From positions 109,003,816 to 109,067,815 of the forward strand of contig CM072801.1 in the NCBI GenBank assembly GCA_037013495.1: DNA of 64,000 bases, in the 5' to 3' direction. Under the pieces are notes generated by a model. It ran no database searches. It had not been told where the DNA came from and saw nothing but the letters and a program-made list of their open reading frames with translations. Source of the stretch: Hippophae tibetana. Lineage: Eukaryota; Streptophyta; Magnoliopsida; Rosales; Elaeagnaceae. Each line of letters begins with the position of its first letter. The first letter of the stretch is position 1. The position numbers were made by a program, and so were the translations under genes. Positions 23,251 to 35,464 of this stretch are shown in pieces.

Positions 23251-26200
23251 TGGTTGTAACTAAAAACTGTTATAACTTTTATTTTGTGCATCGAAATGAG
23301 TACTATAACATATCAAATCTGAAGCTCGTTCCGATGCCTAAAAACGCACCGTAGCAATAGTATATTTCCCCACTTTTGTGAACCCAAATTTCATGGTTCA
23401 TACTACATAATGATGTCTTAAACTTTGGTCGCACCTTATTTCGTTTTAATCTCTTCTTGCTCTTTAGTATTTCAATTTGTTCCTCTTCGCCATATTCTTA
23501 GTAATTCAATCAATCTTATTCCATTGAGTTCTAGCGTTCTTAGGTTGTCCGCAAAAGGGATTCGCATCGTTTGGGATCATAACCTTGGTTGCTAAAAATG
23601 GTGTATCTACCTTCACATATCTATTTTTAGAATTTTAGGTTTAAAACATTTTGTGCTTTGGAGGTTTTCTCCTCTCTTAAGTCACAATTTCCAAAAAGAG
23701 AAAGAAATTGTGTCTTTAAAGTCTTGTCTTTTATTTCAATTTTGTAGACATTGTTTTCAACTTTGGATTTCATATCTTATTTTTCTTTAAAATCATGTCA
23801 TCTTTTACTTTTCTTTGTTTTATGTGTTCCACCTTTCTTTCTTCTTGAGAAAAACAAGAGAGCTAATACAGTTCACAGTGTAAAAACAAAAAGAAGGTAT
23901 TAATTGTGGTTGTAACTAAAAACTGTTATAAATTTTATTTTGTGCATCGAAATGAGTACTATAACATATCAAATCTGAAGCACTTTCCGATCCTATAAAC
24001 GCAACGTAGCAATAGTACATTTCCCCACTTTTGTTAACCCAAATTTCATGGTTCATACTACATAATGATGTCTTAAACTTTGGTCGCACCTTATTTTGTT
24101 GTAATCTCTTCTTGCTCTTTAGGATTTCAATTTGTTCATCTTAGCCATATTCTTAGTAATTCAATCTTTCTTATTCCATTGAGTTCCAGCGTTCTTAGGT
24201 TGTCCGCAAAAGGGATTCGCATCGTTTGGGATCATAACCTTGGTTGCTGAAAATGGTGTATCTACCATCACATATCTATTTTAAGAATTTTAGGTTTAAA
24301 ACATTTTGTGCTTTGGAGGTTTTCTCCTCTCTTAAGTCACAATTTCCAAAAAGAGAAAGAAATTGTGTCCTTAAAGTCTTGTCTTTTATTTCAATTTTGT
24401 AGACATTGTTTTCAACTTTGGATTTCATATCTTATTTTTCTTTAAAATCATGTCATCTTTTACTTTTCTTTGTTTTATGTGTTCCACCTTTCTTTCTTCT
24501 CGAGAAAAACAAGAGAGCTAATACAGTTCACAGTGTAAAAACAAAAAGAAGGTATTAATTGTGGTTGTAACTAAAAACTGTTATAACTTTTATTTTGTGC
24601 ATCGAAATGAGTACTATAACATATCAAATCTGAAGCTCGTTCCGATGCCTAAAAACGCACCGTAGCAATAGTATATTTCCCCACTTTTGTGAACCCAAAT
24701 TTCATGGTGCATACTACATAATGATGTCTTAAACTTTGGTCGCACCTTATTTCGTTGTAATCTCTTCTTGCTCTTTAGGATTTCAATTTGTTTATCTTAG
24801 CCATATTCTTAGTAATTCAATCTTTCTTATTCCATTGAGTTCCAGCGTTCTTAGGTTGTCCGCAAATGGGATTCGCATCGTTTGGGATCATAACCTTGGT
24901 TGCTGAAAATGGTGTATCTACCTTCACATATCTATTTTAAGAATTTTAGGTTTAAAACATTTTGTGCTTTGGAGGTTTTCTCCTCTCTTAAGTCACAATT
25001 TCCAAAAAGAGAAAGAAATTGTGTCCTTAAAGTCTTGTCTTTTATTTCAATTTTGTAGACATTGTTTTCAACTTTGGATTTCATATCTTATTTTTCTTTA
25101 AAATCATGTCATCTTTTACTTTTCTTTGTTTTATGTGTTCCACCTTTCTTTCTTCTTGAGAAAAACAAGAGAGCTAATAGAGTTCACAGTGTAAAAACAA
25201 AAAGAAGGTATTAATTGTGGTTGTAACTAAAAACTGTTATAACTTTTATTTTGTGCATCGAAATGAGTACTATAACATATCAAATCTGAAGCTCGTTCCG
25301 ATGCCTAAAAACGCACCGTAGCAATAGTATATTTCCCCACTTTTGTCAACCCAAATTTCATGGTGCATACTACATAATGATGTCTTAAACTTTGGTCGCA
25401 CCTTATTTCGTTGTAATCTCTTCTTGCTCTTTAGGATTTCAATTTGTTCATCTTAGCCATATTCTTAGTAATTCAATCTTTCTTATTCCATTGAGTTCCA
25501 GCGTTCTTAGGTTGTCCGCAAAAGAGATTCGCATCGTTTGGGATCATAACCTTGGTTGCTGAAAATGGTGTATCTACCTTCACATATCTATTTTTAGAAT
25601 TTTAGGTTTAAAAAATTTTGTGCTTTGGAGGTTTTCTCCTCTCTTAAGTCACAATTTCCAAAAAGAGAAAGAAATTGTGTCCTTAAAGTCTTGTCTTTTA
25701 TTTCAATTTTTTTGACATTGTTTTCAACTTTGGATTTCATATCTTATTTTTCTTTAAAATCATGTCATCTTTTACTTTTCTTTGTTTTATGTGTTCCACC
25801 TTTCTTTCTTCTTGAGAAAAACAAGAGAGCTAATATAGTTCACAGTGTAAAAACAAAAAGAAGGTATTAATTGTGGTTGTAACTAAAAACTGTTATAACT
25901 TTTATTTTGTGCATCGAAACGAGTACAATAACATATCAAATCTGTAGCTCGTTCCGATACCTAAAAACGCACCGTGGAAATAGTATATTTCCCGCATTTT
26001 GTCAACCCAAATTTCATGGTTCATACTACATAATGATGTCTTAAACTTTCGTCGCACCTTATTTCGTTGTAATCTCTTCTTGCTCTTTAGTATTTCAATT
26101 TGTTCATCTTCGCCATATTCTTAGTAATTCAATCTTTCTTATTCCATTGAGTTCCAGCGTTCTTAGGTTGTCCGCAAAAGAGATTCGCATCGTTTGGGAT

Positions 26201-28247
26201 CATAACCTTGGTTGCTGAAAATGGTGTATCTACCTTCACATATCTATTTTTAGAATTTTAGGTTTAAAAAATTTTGTGCTTTGGAGGTTTTCTCCTCTCT
26301 TAAGTCACAATTTCCAAAAAGAGAAAGAAATTGTGTCCTTAAAGTCTTGTCTTTTATTTCAATTTTGTTGACATTGTTTTCCACTTTGGATTTCATATCT
26401 TATTTTTCTTTAAAATCATGTCATCTTTTACTTTTCTTTGTTTTATGTGTTCCACCTTTCTTTCTTCTTGAGAAAAACAAGAGAGCTAATACAGTTCACA
26501 AAGTAAAAACAAAAAAAAGGTATTAATTGGGGTTGTAACTAAAAACTGTTATAACTTTTATTTTGTGCATCGAAATGAGTACTATAACATATCAAATCTG
26601 AAGCTCGTTCCGATCCTATAACCGCACCATAGCAATAGTATATTTCCCCACTTTTGTCAACCCAAATTTCATGGTTCATACTACATAATGATGTCTTAAA
26701 CTTTGGTCGCACCTTATTTCGTTGTAATCTCTTCTTGCTCTTTAGTATTTCAATTTGTTCCTCTTCACCATATTCTTAGTAATTCAATCAATCTTATTCC
26801 ATTGAGTTCCAGCGTTCTTAGGTTGTCCGCAAAAGGGATTCGCATCGTTTGGGATCATAACCTTGGTTGCTAAAAATGGTGTATCTACCTTCACATATCT
26901 ATTTTTAGAATTTTAGGTTTAAAACATTTTGTGCTTTGGATGTTTTCTCCTCTCTTATGTCACAATTTCCAAAAAGAGAAAGAAATTGTGTCCTTAAAGT
27001 CTTGTCTTTTATTTCAATTTTGTAGACATTGTTTTCAACTTTGGATTTCATATCTTATTTTTCTTTAAAATCATGTCATCTTTTACTTTTCTTTGTTTTA
27101 TGTGTTCCACCTTTCTTTCTTCTTGAGAAAAACAAGAGAGCTAATATAGTTCACAGTGTAAAAACAAAAAGAAGGTATTAATTGTGGTTGTAACTAAAAA
27201 CTGTTATAACTTTTATTTTGTGCATCGAAACGAGTACAATAACATATCAAATCTGTAGCTCGTTCCGATACCTAAAAACGCACCGTAGCAATAGTATATT
27301 TCCCGCATTTTGTCAACCCAAATTTCATGGTGCATACTACATAATGATGTCTTAAACTTTGGTCGCACCTTATTTCGTTGTAATCTCTTCTTGCTCTTTA
27401 GTATTTCAATTTGTTCATCTTCGCCATATTCTTAGTAATTCAATCTTTCTTATTCCATTGAGTTCCAGCGTTCTTAGGTTGTCCGCAAAAGGGATTCGCA
27501 TCGTTTGGGATCATAACCTTGGTTGCTGAAAATGGTGTATCTACCTTCACATATCTATTTTTAGAATTTTAGGTTTAAAACATTTTGTGCTTTGGAGGTT
27601 TTCTCCTCTCTTAAGTCCCAATTTCCAAAAAGAGAAAGAAATTGTGTCCTTAAAGTCTTGTCTATTATTTCAATTTTGTAGACATTGTTTTCAACTTTGG
27701 ATTTCATATCTTATTTTTCTTTAAAATCATGTCATCTTTTACTTTTCTTTGTTTTATGTGTTCCACCTTTCTTTCTTCTTGAGAAAAACAAGAGAGCTAA
27801 TACAATTCACAGTGTAAAAACAAAAAGAAGGTATTAATTGTGGTTGTAACTAAAAACTGTTATAACTTTTATTTTGTGCATCGAAATGAGTACTATAACA
27901 TATCAAATCTGAAGCTCGTTCCGATGCCTAAAAACGCACCGTAGCAATAGTATATTTCCCCACTTTTGTCAACCCAAATTTCATGGTTCATACTACATAA
28001 TGATGTCTTAAACTTTGGTCGCACGTTATTTCGTTGTAATCTCTTCTTGCTCTTTAGTATTTCAATTTGTTCATCTGCACCACATTCTTAGTAATTCAAT
28101 CTTTTTTATTCCATTGAGTTACAGCGTTCTTAGGTTGTCCGCAAAAGGGATTCGCATCGTTTGGGATCATAACCTTGATTGCTGAAAATGGTGTATCTAC
28201 CTTCACATATCTATTTTAAGAATTTTAGGTTTAAAACATTTTGTGCT
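23251..28247 (+). repeat. Irregular, older-looking monomers (units at 23658, 24313, 24969, 25625, 26281, 26936, 27592)
   Basis: Most units here are TAG-type with CAACTTTGG and ATCATGTC. There is no long HOR, but local pairs exist. The rare set TAATATAGTTC, GAAACGAGTACAATAAC, TCTGTAGC and CCCGCATTTTG occurs after units 25625 and 26936, 1311 bp apart. Unit 26936 begins TTGGATGTTTTC and has CTTATG in place of CTTAAG. Unit 26281 has a run of A in CAAAAAAAAGG and a partly changed CGATCCTATAACCG linker. Private changes per copy are more frequent than in the neighbouring dimer block. Confidence 0.82.
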
Positions 28248-31200
28248 TTGGAGGTTTTCTCCTCTCTTAAGTCCCAATTTCCAAAAAGAGAAAGAAATTG
28301 TGTCCTTAAAGTCTTATGTTTTATTTCAATTTTGTAGACATTGTTTTCAACTTTGGATTTCATATCTTATTTTTCTTTAAAATCATGTCATCTTTTACTT
28401 TTCTTTGTTTTATGTGTTCCACCTTTCTTTCTTCTTGAGAAAAACAAGAGAGCTAATACAGTTCACAGTGTAAAAACAAAAAGAAGGTATTAATTGTGGT
28501 TGTAACCAAAAACTGTTATAACTTTTATTTTGTGCATCGAAATGAGTACTATAACATATCAAATCTGAAGCTCGTTCCAATGCCTAAAAACGCACCGTAG
28601 CAATAGTATATTTCCCCACTTTTGTCAACCCAAATTTCATGGTGCATACTACATAATGATGTCTTAAACTTTGGTCGCACCTTATTTCGTTGTAATCTCT
28701 TCTTGCTCTTTAGGATTTCAATTTGTTCATCTTAGCCATATTCTTAGTAATTCAATCTTTCTTATTCCATTGAGTTCTAGCGTTCTTAGGTTGTCCGCAA
28801 AAGGGATTCGCATCGTTTGGGATCATAACCTTGGTTGCTGAAAATGGTGTATCTACCTTCACATATCTATTTTTAGAATTTTAGGTTTAAAAAATTTTGT
28901 GCTTTGGAGGTTTTCTCCTCTCTTAAGTCACAATTTCCAAAAAGAGAAAGAAATTGTGTCCTTAAAGTCTTGTCTTTTATTTCAATTTTGTTGACATTGT
29001 TTTCCACTTTGGATTTCATATCTTATTTTTCTTTAAAATCTTGTCATCTTTTACTTTTCTTTGTTTTATGTGTTCCACCTTTCTTTCTTCTTGAGAAAAA
29101 CAAGAGAGCTAACACAGTTCACAAAGTAAAAACAAAAAGAAGGTATTAATTGTGGTTGTAACTAAAAACTGTTATAACTTTTATTTTGTGCATCGAAATG
29201 AGTACTATAACATATCAAATCTGAAGCTCGTTCCGATGCCTAAAAACGCACCGTAGAAATAGTATATTTCCCCACTTTTGTCAACCCAAATTTCATGGTG
29301 CATACTACATAATGATGTCTTAAACTTTGGTCGCACCTTATTTCGTTGTAATCTCTTCTTGCTCTTTTGTATTTCAATTTTATCATCTTCGCCATATTCT
29401 TAGTAATTCAATCTTTCTTATTCCATTGAGTTCCAGCGTTCTTAGGTTGTCCGCAAAAGGGATTCGCATCGTTTTAGATCATAACCTTGGTTGCTGAAAA
29501 TGGTGTATCTACCTTCACATATCTATTTTAAGAATTTTAGGTTTAAAACATTTTGTGCTTTGGAGGTTTTCTCCTCTCTTAAGACCCAATTTCCAAAAAG
29601 GGAAAGAAATTGTGTCCTTAAAGTCTTGTGTTTTATTTCAATTTTGTAGACATTGTTTTCAACTTTGGATTTCATATCTTATTTTTCTTTAAAATCATGT
29701 CATCTTTTACTTTTCTTTGTTTTTTGTGTTCCACCTTTCTTTCTTCTTGAGAAAAACAAGAGAGCTAATACAGTTCACAGTGTAAAAACAAAAAGAAGGT
29801 ATTAATTGTGGTTGTAACCAAAAACTGTTATAACTTTTATTTTGTGCATCGAAATGAGTACTATAACATATCAAATCTGAAGCTCGTTCCAATGCCTAAA
29901 AACGCACCGTAGCAATAGTATATTTCCCCACTTTTGTCAACCCAAATTTCATGGTGCATACTACATAATGATGTCTTAAACTTTGGTCGCACCTTATTTC
30001 GTTGTAATCTCTTCTTGCTCTTTAGGATTTCAATTTGTTCATCTTAGCCATATTCTTAGTAATTCAATCTTTCTTATTCCATTGAGTTCTAGCGTTCTTA
30101 GGTTGTCCGCAAAAGGGATTCGCATCGTTTGGGATCATAACCTTGGTTGCTGAAAATGGTGTATCTACCTTCACATATCTATTTTTAGAATTTTAGGTTT
30201 AAAAAATTTTGTGCTTTGTAGGTTTTCTCCTCTCTTAAGTCATAATTTCCAAAAAGAGAAAGAAATTGTGTCCTTAAAGTCTTGTCTTTTATTTCAATTT
30301 TGTTGACATTGTTTTCCACTTTGGATTTCATATCTTATTTTTCTTTAAAATCTTGTCATCTTTTACTTTTCTTTGTTTTATGTGTTCCACCTTTCTTTCT
30401 TCTTGAGAAAAACAAGAGAGCTAACACAGTTCACAAAGTAAAAACAAAAAGAAGGTATTAATTGTGGTTGTAACTAAAAACTGTTATAACTTTTATTTTG
30501 TGCATCGAAATGAGTACTATAACATATCAAATCTGAAGCTCGTTCCGATGCCTAAAAACGCACCGTAGAAATAGTATATTTCCCCACTTTTGTCAACCCA
30601 AATTTCATGGTGCATACTACATAATGATGTCTTAAACTTTGGTCGCACCTTATTTCGTTGTAATCTCTTCTTGCTCTTTTGTATTTCAATTTTATCATCT
30701 TCGCCATATTCTTAGTAATTCAATCTTTCTTATTCCATTGAGTTCCAGCGTTCTTAGGTTGTCCGCAAAAGGGATTCGCATCGTTTTAGATCATAACCTT
30801 GGTTGCTGAAAATGGTGTATCTACCTTCACATATCTATTTTAAGAATTTTAGGTTTAAAACATTTTGTGCTTTAGAGGTTTTCTCCTCTCTTAAGACCCA
30901 ATTTCCAAAAAGGGAAAGAAATTGTGTCCTTAAAGTCTTGTGTTTTATTTCAATTTTGTAGACATTGTTTTCAACTTTGGATTTCATATCTTATTTTTCT
31001 TTAAAATCATGTCATCTTTTACTTTTCTTTGTTTTATGTGTTCCACCTTTCTTTCTTCTTGAGAAAAACAAGAGAGCTAACACAGTTCACAGTGTAAAAT
31101 CAAAAAGAAGGTATTAATTATGGTTGTAACCAAAAACTGTTATAACTTTTATTTTGTGCATCGAAATGAGTACTATAACATATCAAATCTGAAGCTCGTT

Positions 31201-34200
31201 CCAATGCCTAAAAACGCACCGTAGCAATAGTATATTTCCCCACTTTTGTCAACCCAAATTTCATGGTGCATACTACATAATGATGTCTTAAACTTTGGTC
31301 GCACCTTATTTCGTTGTAATCTCTTCTTGCTCTTTAGGATTTCAATTTGTTCATCTTAGCCATATTCTTAGTAATTCAATCTTTCTTATTCCATTGAGTT
31401 CCAGCGTTCTTAGGTTGTCCGCAAAAGGGATTCGCATCGTTTGGGATCATAACCTTGGTTGCTGAAAATGGTGTATCTACCTTCACATATCTATTTTAAA
31501 AATTTTAGCTTTAAAAAATTTCGTGCTTTGGAGGTTTTCTCCTCTCTTAAGTCCCAATTTCCAAAAAGAGAAAGAAATTGTGTCCTTAAAGTCTTGTCTT
31601 TTATTTCAATTTTGTAGACATTGTTTTCAACTTTGGATTTCATATCTTATTTTTCTTTAAAATCATGTCATCTTTTACTTTTCTTTGTTTTATGTGTTCC
31701 ACCTTTCTTTCTTCTTGAGAAGAACAAGAGAGCTAATACAGTTGACAGTGTAAAATCAAAAAGAAGGTATTAATTGTGGTTGTAACTAAAAACTGTTATA
31801 ACTTTTATTTTGTGCATCGAAATGAGTACTATAACATATCAAATCTGAAGCTCGTTCCGATGCCTAAAAACGCACCGTAGCAATAGTATATTTCCCCACT
31901 TTTGTCAACCCAAATTTCATGGTGCATACTACATAATGATGTCTTAAACTTTGGTCGCACCTTATTTCGTTGTAATCTCTTCTTGCTCTTTAGGATTTCA
32001 ATTTGTTCATCTTAGCCATATTCTTAGTAATTCAATCTTTCTTATTCCATTGAGTTCTAGCGTTCTTAGGTTGTCCGCAAAAGGGATTCGCATCGTTTGG
32101 GATCATAACCTTGGTTGCTGAAAATGGTGTATCTACCTTCACATATCTATTTTTAGAATTTTAGGTTTAAAAAATTTTGTGCTTTGGAGGTTTTCTCCTC
32201 TCTTAAGTCACAATTTCCAAAAAGAGAAAGAAATTGTGTCCTTAAAGTCTTGTCTTTTATTTCAATTTTGTTGACATTGTTTTCCACTTTGGATTTCATA
32301 TCTTATTTTTCTTTAAAATCTTGTCATCTTTTACTTTTCTTTGTTTTATGTGTTCCACCTTTCTTTCTTCTTGAGAAAAACAAGAGAGCTAACACAGTTC
32401 ACAAAGTAAAAACAAAAAGAAGGTATTAATTATGGTTGTAACTAAAAACGGTTATAACTTTTATTTTGTGCATCGAAATGAGTACTATAACATATCAAAT
32501 CTGAAGCTCGTTCCGATGCCTAAAAACGCACCGTAGCAATAGTATATTTCCCCACTTTTGTCAACCCAAATTTCATGGTGCATACTACATAATGATGTCT
32601 TAAACTTTGGTCGCACCTTATTTCGTTGTAATCTCTTCTTGCTCTTTAGTATTTCAATTTTATCATCTTCGCCATATTCTTAGTAATTCAATCTTTCTTA
32701 TTCCATTGAGTTCCAGCGTTCTTAGGTTGTCCGCAAAAGGGATTCGCATCGTTTTAGATCATAACCTTGCTTGCTGAAAATGGTGTATCTACCTTCACAT
32801 ATCTATTTTAAGAATTTTAGGTTTAAAACATTTTGTGCTTTGGAGGTTTTCTCCTCTCTTAAGACCCAATTTCCAAAAAGAGAAAGAAATTGCGTCCTTA
32901 AAGTCTTGTGTTTTATTTCAATTTTGTAGACATTGTTTTCAACTTTGGATTTCATATCTTATTTTTCTTTAAAATCATGTCATCTTTTACTTTTCTTTGT
33001 TTTATGTGTTCCACCTTTCTTTCTTCTTGAGAAAAACAAGAGAGCTAACACAGTTCACAGTGTAAAATCAAAAAGAACGTATTAATTATGGTTGTAACCA
33101 AAAACTGTTATAACTTTTATTTTGTGCATCGAAATGAGTACTATAACATATCAAATCTGAAGCTCGTTCCAATGCCTAAAAACGCACCGTAGCAATAGTA
33201 TATTTCCCCACTTTTGTCAACCCAAATTTCATGGTGCATACTACATAATGATGTCTTAAACTTTGGTCGCACCTTATTTCGTTGTAATCTCTTCTTGCTC
33301 TTTAGGATTTCAATTTGTTCATCTTAGCCATATTCTTAGTAATTCAATCTTTCTTATTCCATTGAGTTCCAGCGTTCTTAGGTTGTCCGCAAAAGGGATT
33401 CGCATCATTTGGGATCATAACCTTGGTTGCTGAAAATGGTGTATCTACCTTCACATATCTATTTTAAAAATTTTAGGTATAAAACATTTCGTGCTTTGGA
33501 GGTTTTCTCCTCTCTTAAGTCCCAATTTCCAAAAAGAGAAAGAAATTGTGTCCTTAAAGTCTTGTCTTTTATTTCAATTTTGTAGACATTGTTTTCAACT
33601 TTGGATTTCATATCTTATTTTTCTTTAAAATCATGTCATCTTTTACTTTTCTTTGTTTTATCTGTTCCACCTTTCTTTCTTCTTGAGAAGAACAAGAGAG
33701 CTAATACAGTTCACAGTGTAAAATCAAAAAGAAGGTATTAATTGTGGTTGTAACTAAAAACTGTTATAACTTTTATTTTGTGCATCGAAATGAGTACTAT
33801 AACATATCAAATCTGAAGCTCGTTCCGATACCTAAAAACGCACCGTAGCAATAGTATATTTCCCCACTTTTGTCAACCCAAATTTCATGGTGCATACTAC
33901 ATAATGATGTCTTAAACTTTGGTCGCACCTTATTTCGTTGTAATCTCTTCTTGCTCTTTAGTATTTCAATTTGTTCCTCTTCGCCATATTCTTAGTAATT
34001 CAATCAATCATATTCCATTGAGTTCTAGCGTTCTTAGGTTGTCCGCAAAAGGGATTCGCATCGTTTGGGATCATAACCTTGCTTGCTGAAAATGGTGTAT
34101 CTACCTTCACATATCTATTTTTAGAATTTTAGGTTTAAAAAATTTTGTGCTTTGGAGGTTTTCTCCTCTCTTAAGTCACAATTTCCAAAAAGAGAAAGAA

Positions 34201-34807
34201 ATTGTGTCCTTAAAGTCTTGTCTTTTATTTCAATTTTTTTGACATTGTTTTCAACTTTGGATTTCATATCTTATTTTTCTTTAAAATCATGTCATCTTTT
34301 ACTTTTCTTTGTTTTATGTGTTCCACCTTTCTTTCTTCTTGAGAAAAACAAGAGAGCTAATACAGTTCACAGTGTAAAAACAAAAAGAAGGTATTAATTG
34401 TGGTTGTTACTAAAAACTGTTATAACTTTTATTTTGTGCATCGAAATGAGTACTATAACATATCAAATCTGAAGCTCGTTCCGATGCCTAAAAACGCACC
34501 GTAGCAATAGTATATTTCCCCACTTTTGTCAACCCAAATTTCATGGTGCATACTACATAATGATGTCTTAAACTTTGGTCGCACGTTATTTCGTTGTAAT
34601 CTCTTCTTGCTCTTTAGTATTTCAATTTGTTCCTCTTCGCCATATTCTTAGTAATTCAATCAATCTTATTCCATTGAGTTCTAGCGTTCTTAGGTTGTCC
34701 GCAAAAGGGATTCGCATCGTTTGGGATCATAACCTTGGTTGCTAAAAATGGTGTATCTACCTTCACATATCTATTTTTAGAATTTTAGGTTTAAAACATT
34801 TTGTGCT
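28248..34807 (+). repeat. Interleaved dimer (1312 bp) and trimer (1968 bp) repeats
   Basis: Units are 28248, 28904, 29560, 30216, 30872, 31528, 32184, 32840, 33496 and 34152. The pair 28904/29560 recurs as 30216/30872 at +1312 (CTTTTGTATTTC, TTTTATCATC, GTTTTAGATC, AAGACCCAATTT). The triplet 30216/30872/31528 recurs as 32184/32840/33496 at +1968, supported by TTGAGAAGAAC, a rare change present in 31528 (near 31717) and 33496 (near 33685). One monomer set was thus amplified first as a dimer and then as a trimer. Unit 30216 has TTGTAGG and unit 30872 TTTAGAGG at the landmark, both single-base changes. Unit 34152 is a transition copy. Confidence 0.85.
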
Positions 34808-35464
34808 TTGGAGGTTTTCTCCTCTCTTAAGTCACAATTTCCAAAAAGAGAAAGAAATTGTGTCCTTAAAGTCTTGTCTTTTATTTCAATTTTTTTTGAC
34901 ATTGTTTTCCACTTTGGATTTCATATCTTATTTTTCTTTAAAATCTTGTCATCTTTTACTTTTCTTTGTTTTATGTGTTCCACCTTTCTTTCTTCTTGAG
35001 AAAAACAAGAGAGCTAATAGAGTTCACAGTGTAAAAACAAAAAGAAGGTATTAATTGTGGTTGTAACTAAAAACTGTTATAACTTTTATTTTGTGCATCG
35101 AAATGAGTACTATAACATATCAAATCTGAAGCTCGTTCCGATGCCTAAAAACGCACCGTAGCAATAGTATATTTCCCCACTTTTGTCAACCCAAATTTCA
35201 TGGTGCATACTACATAATGATGTCTTAAACTTTGGTCGCACCTTATTTCGTTGTAATCTCTTCTTGCTCTTTAGGATTTCACTTTGTTCATCTTAGCCAT
35301 ATTCTTAGTAATTCAATCTTTCTTATTCCATTGAGTTCCAGCGTTCTTAGGTTGTCCGCAAAAGGGATTCGCATCGTTTGGGATCATAACCTTGGTTACT
35401 GAAAATGGTGTATCTACCTTCACATATCTATTTTAAAAATTTTAGGTTTAAAACATTTCGTGCT
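34808..35464 (+). repeat. Monomer with eight-T tract and TAATAGAGTTC tail
   Basis: This 657-bp unit has T8 before GACATTG and TAATAGAGTTC in its tail. Both states reappear in 42023 and 45957 inside the later HOR copies, where the tract lies next to a shortened AATTGTTCC. It is thus a relative, probably a donor or ancestor, of the fourth monomer in the second heptamer. Its 3' linker (GGATTTCACTTTG, TTACTGAAAATGG) already matches the heptamer boundary linkers near 39866 and 44456. Confidence 0.8.
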
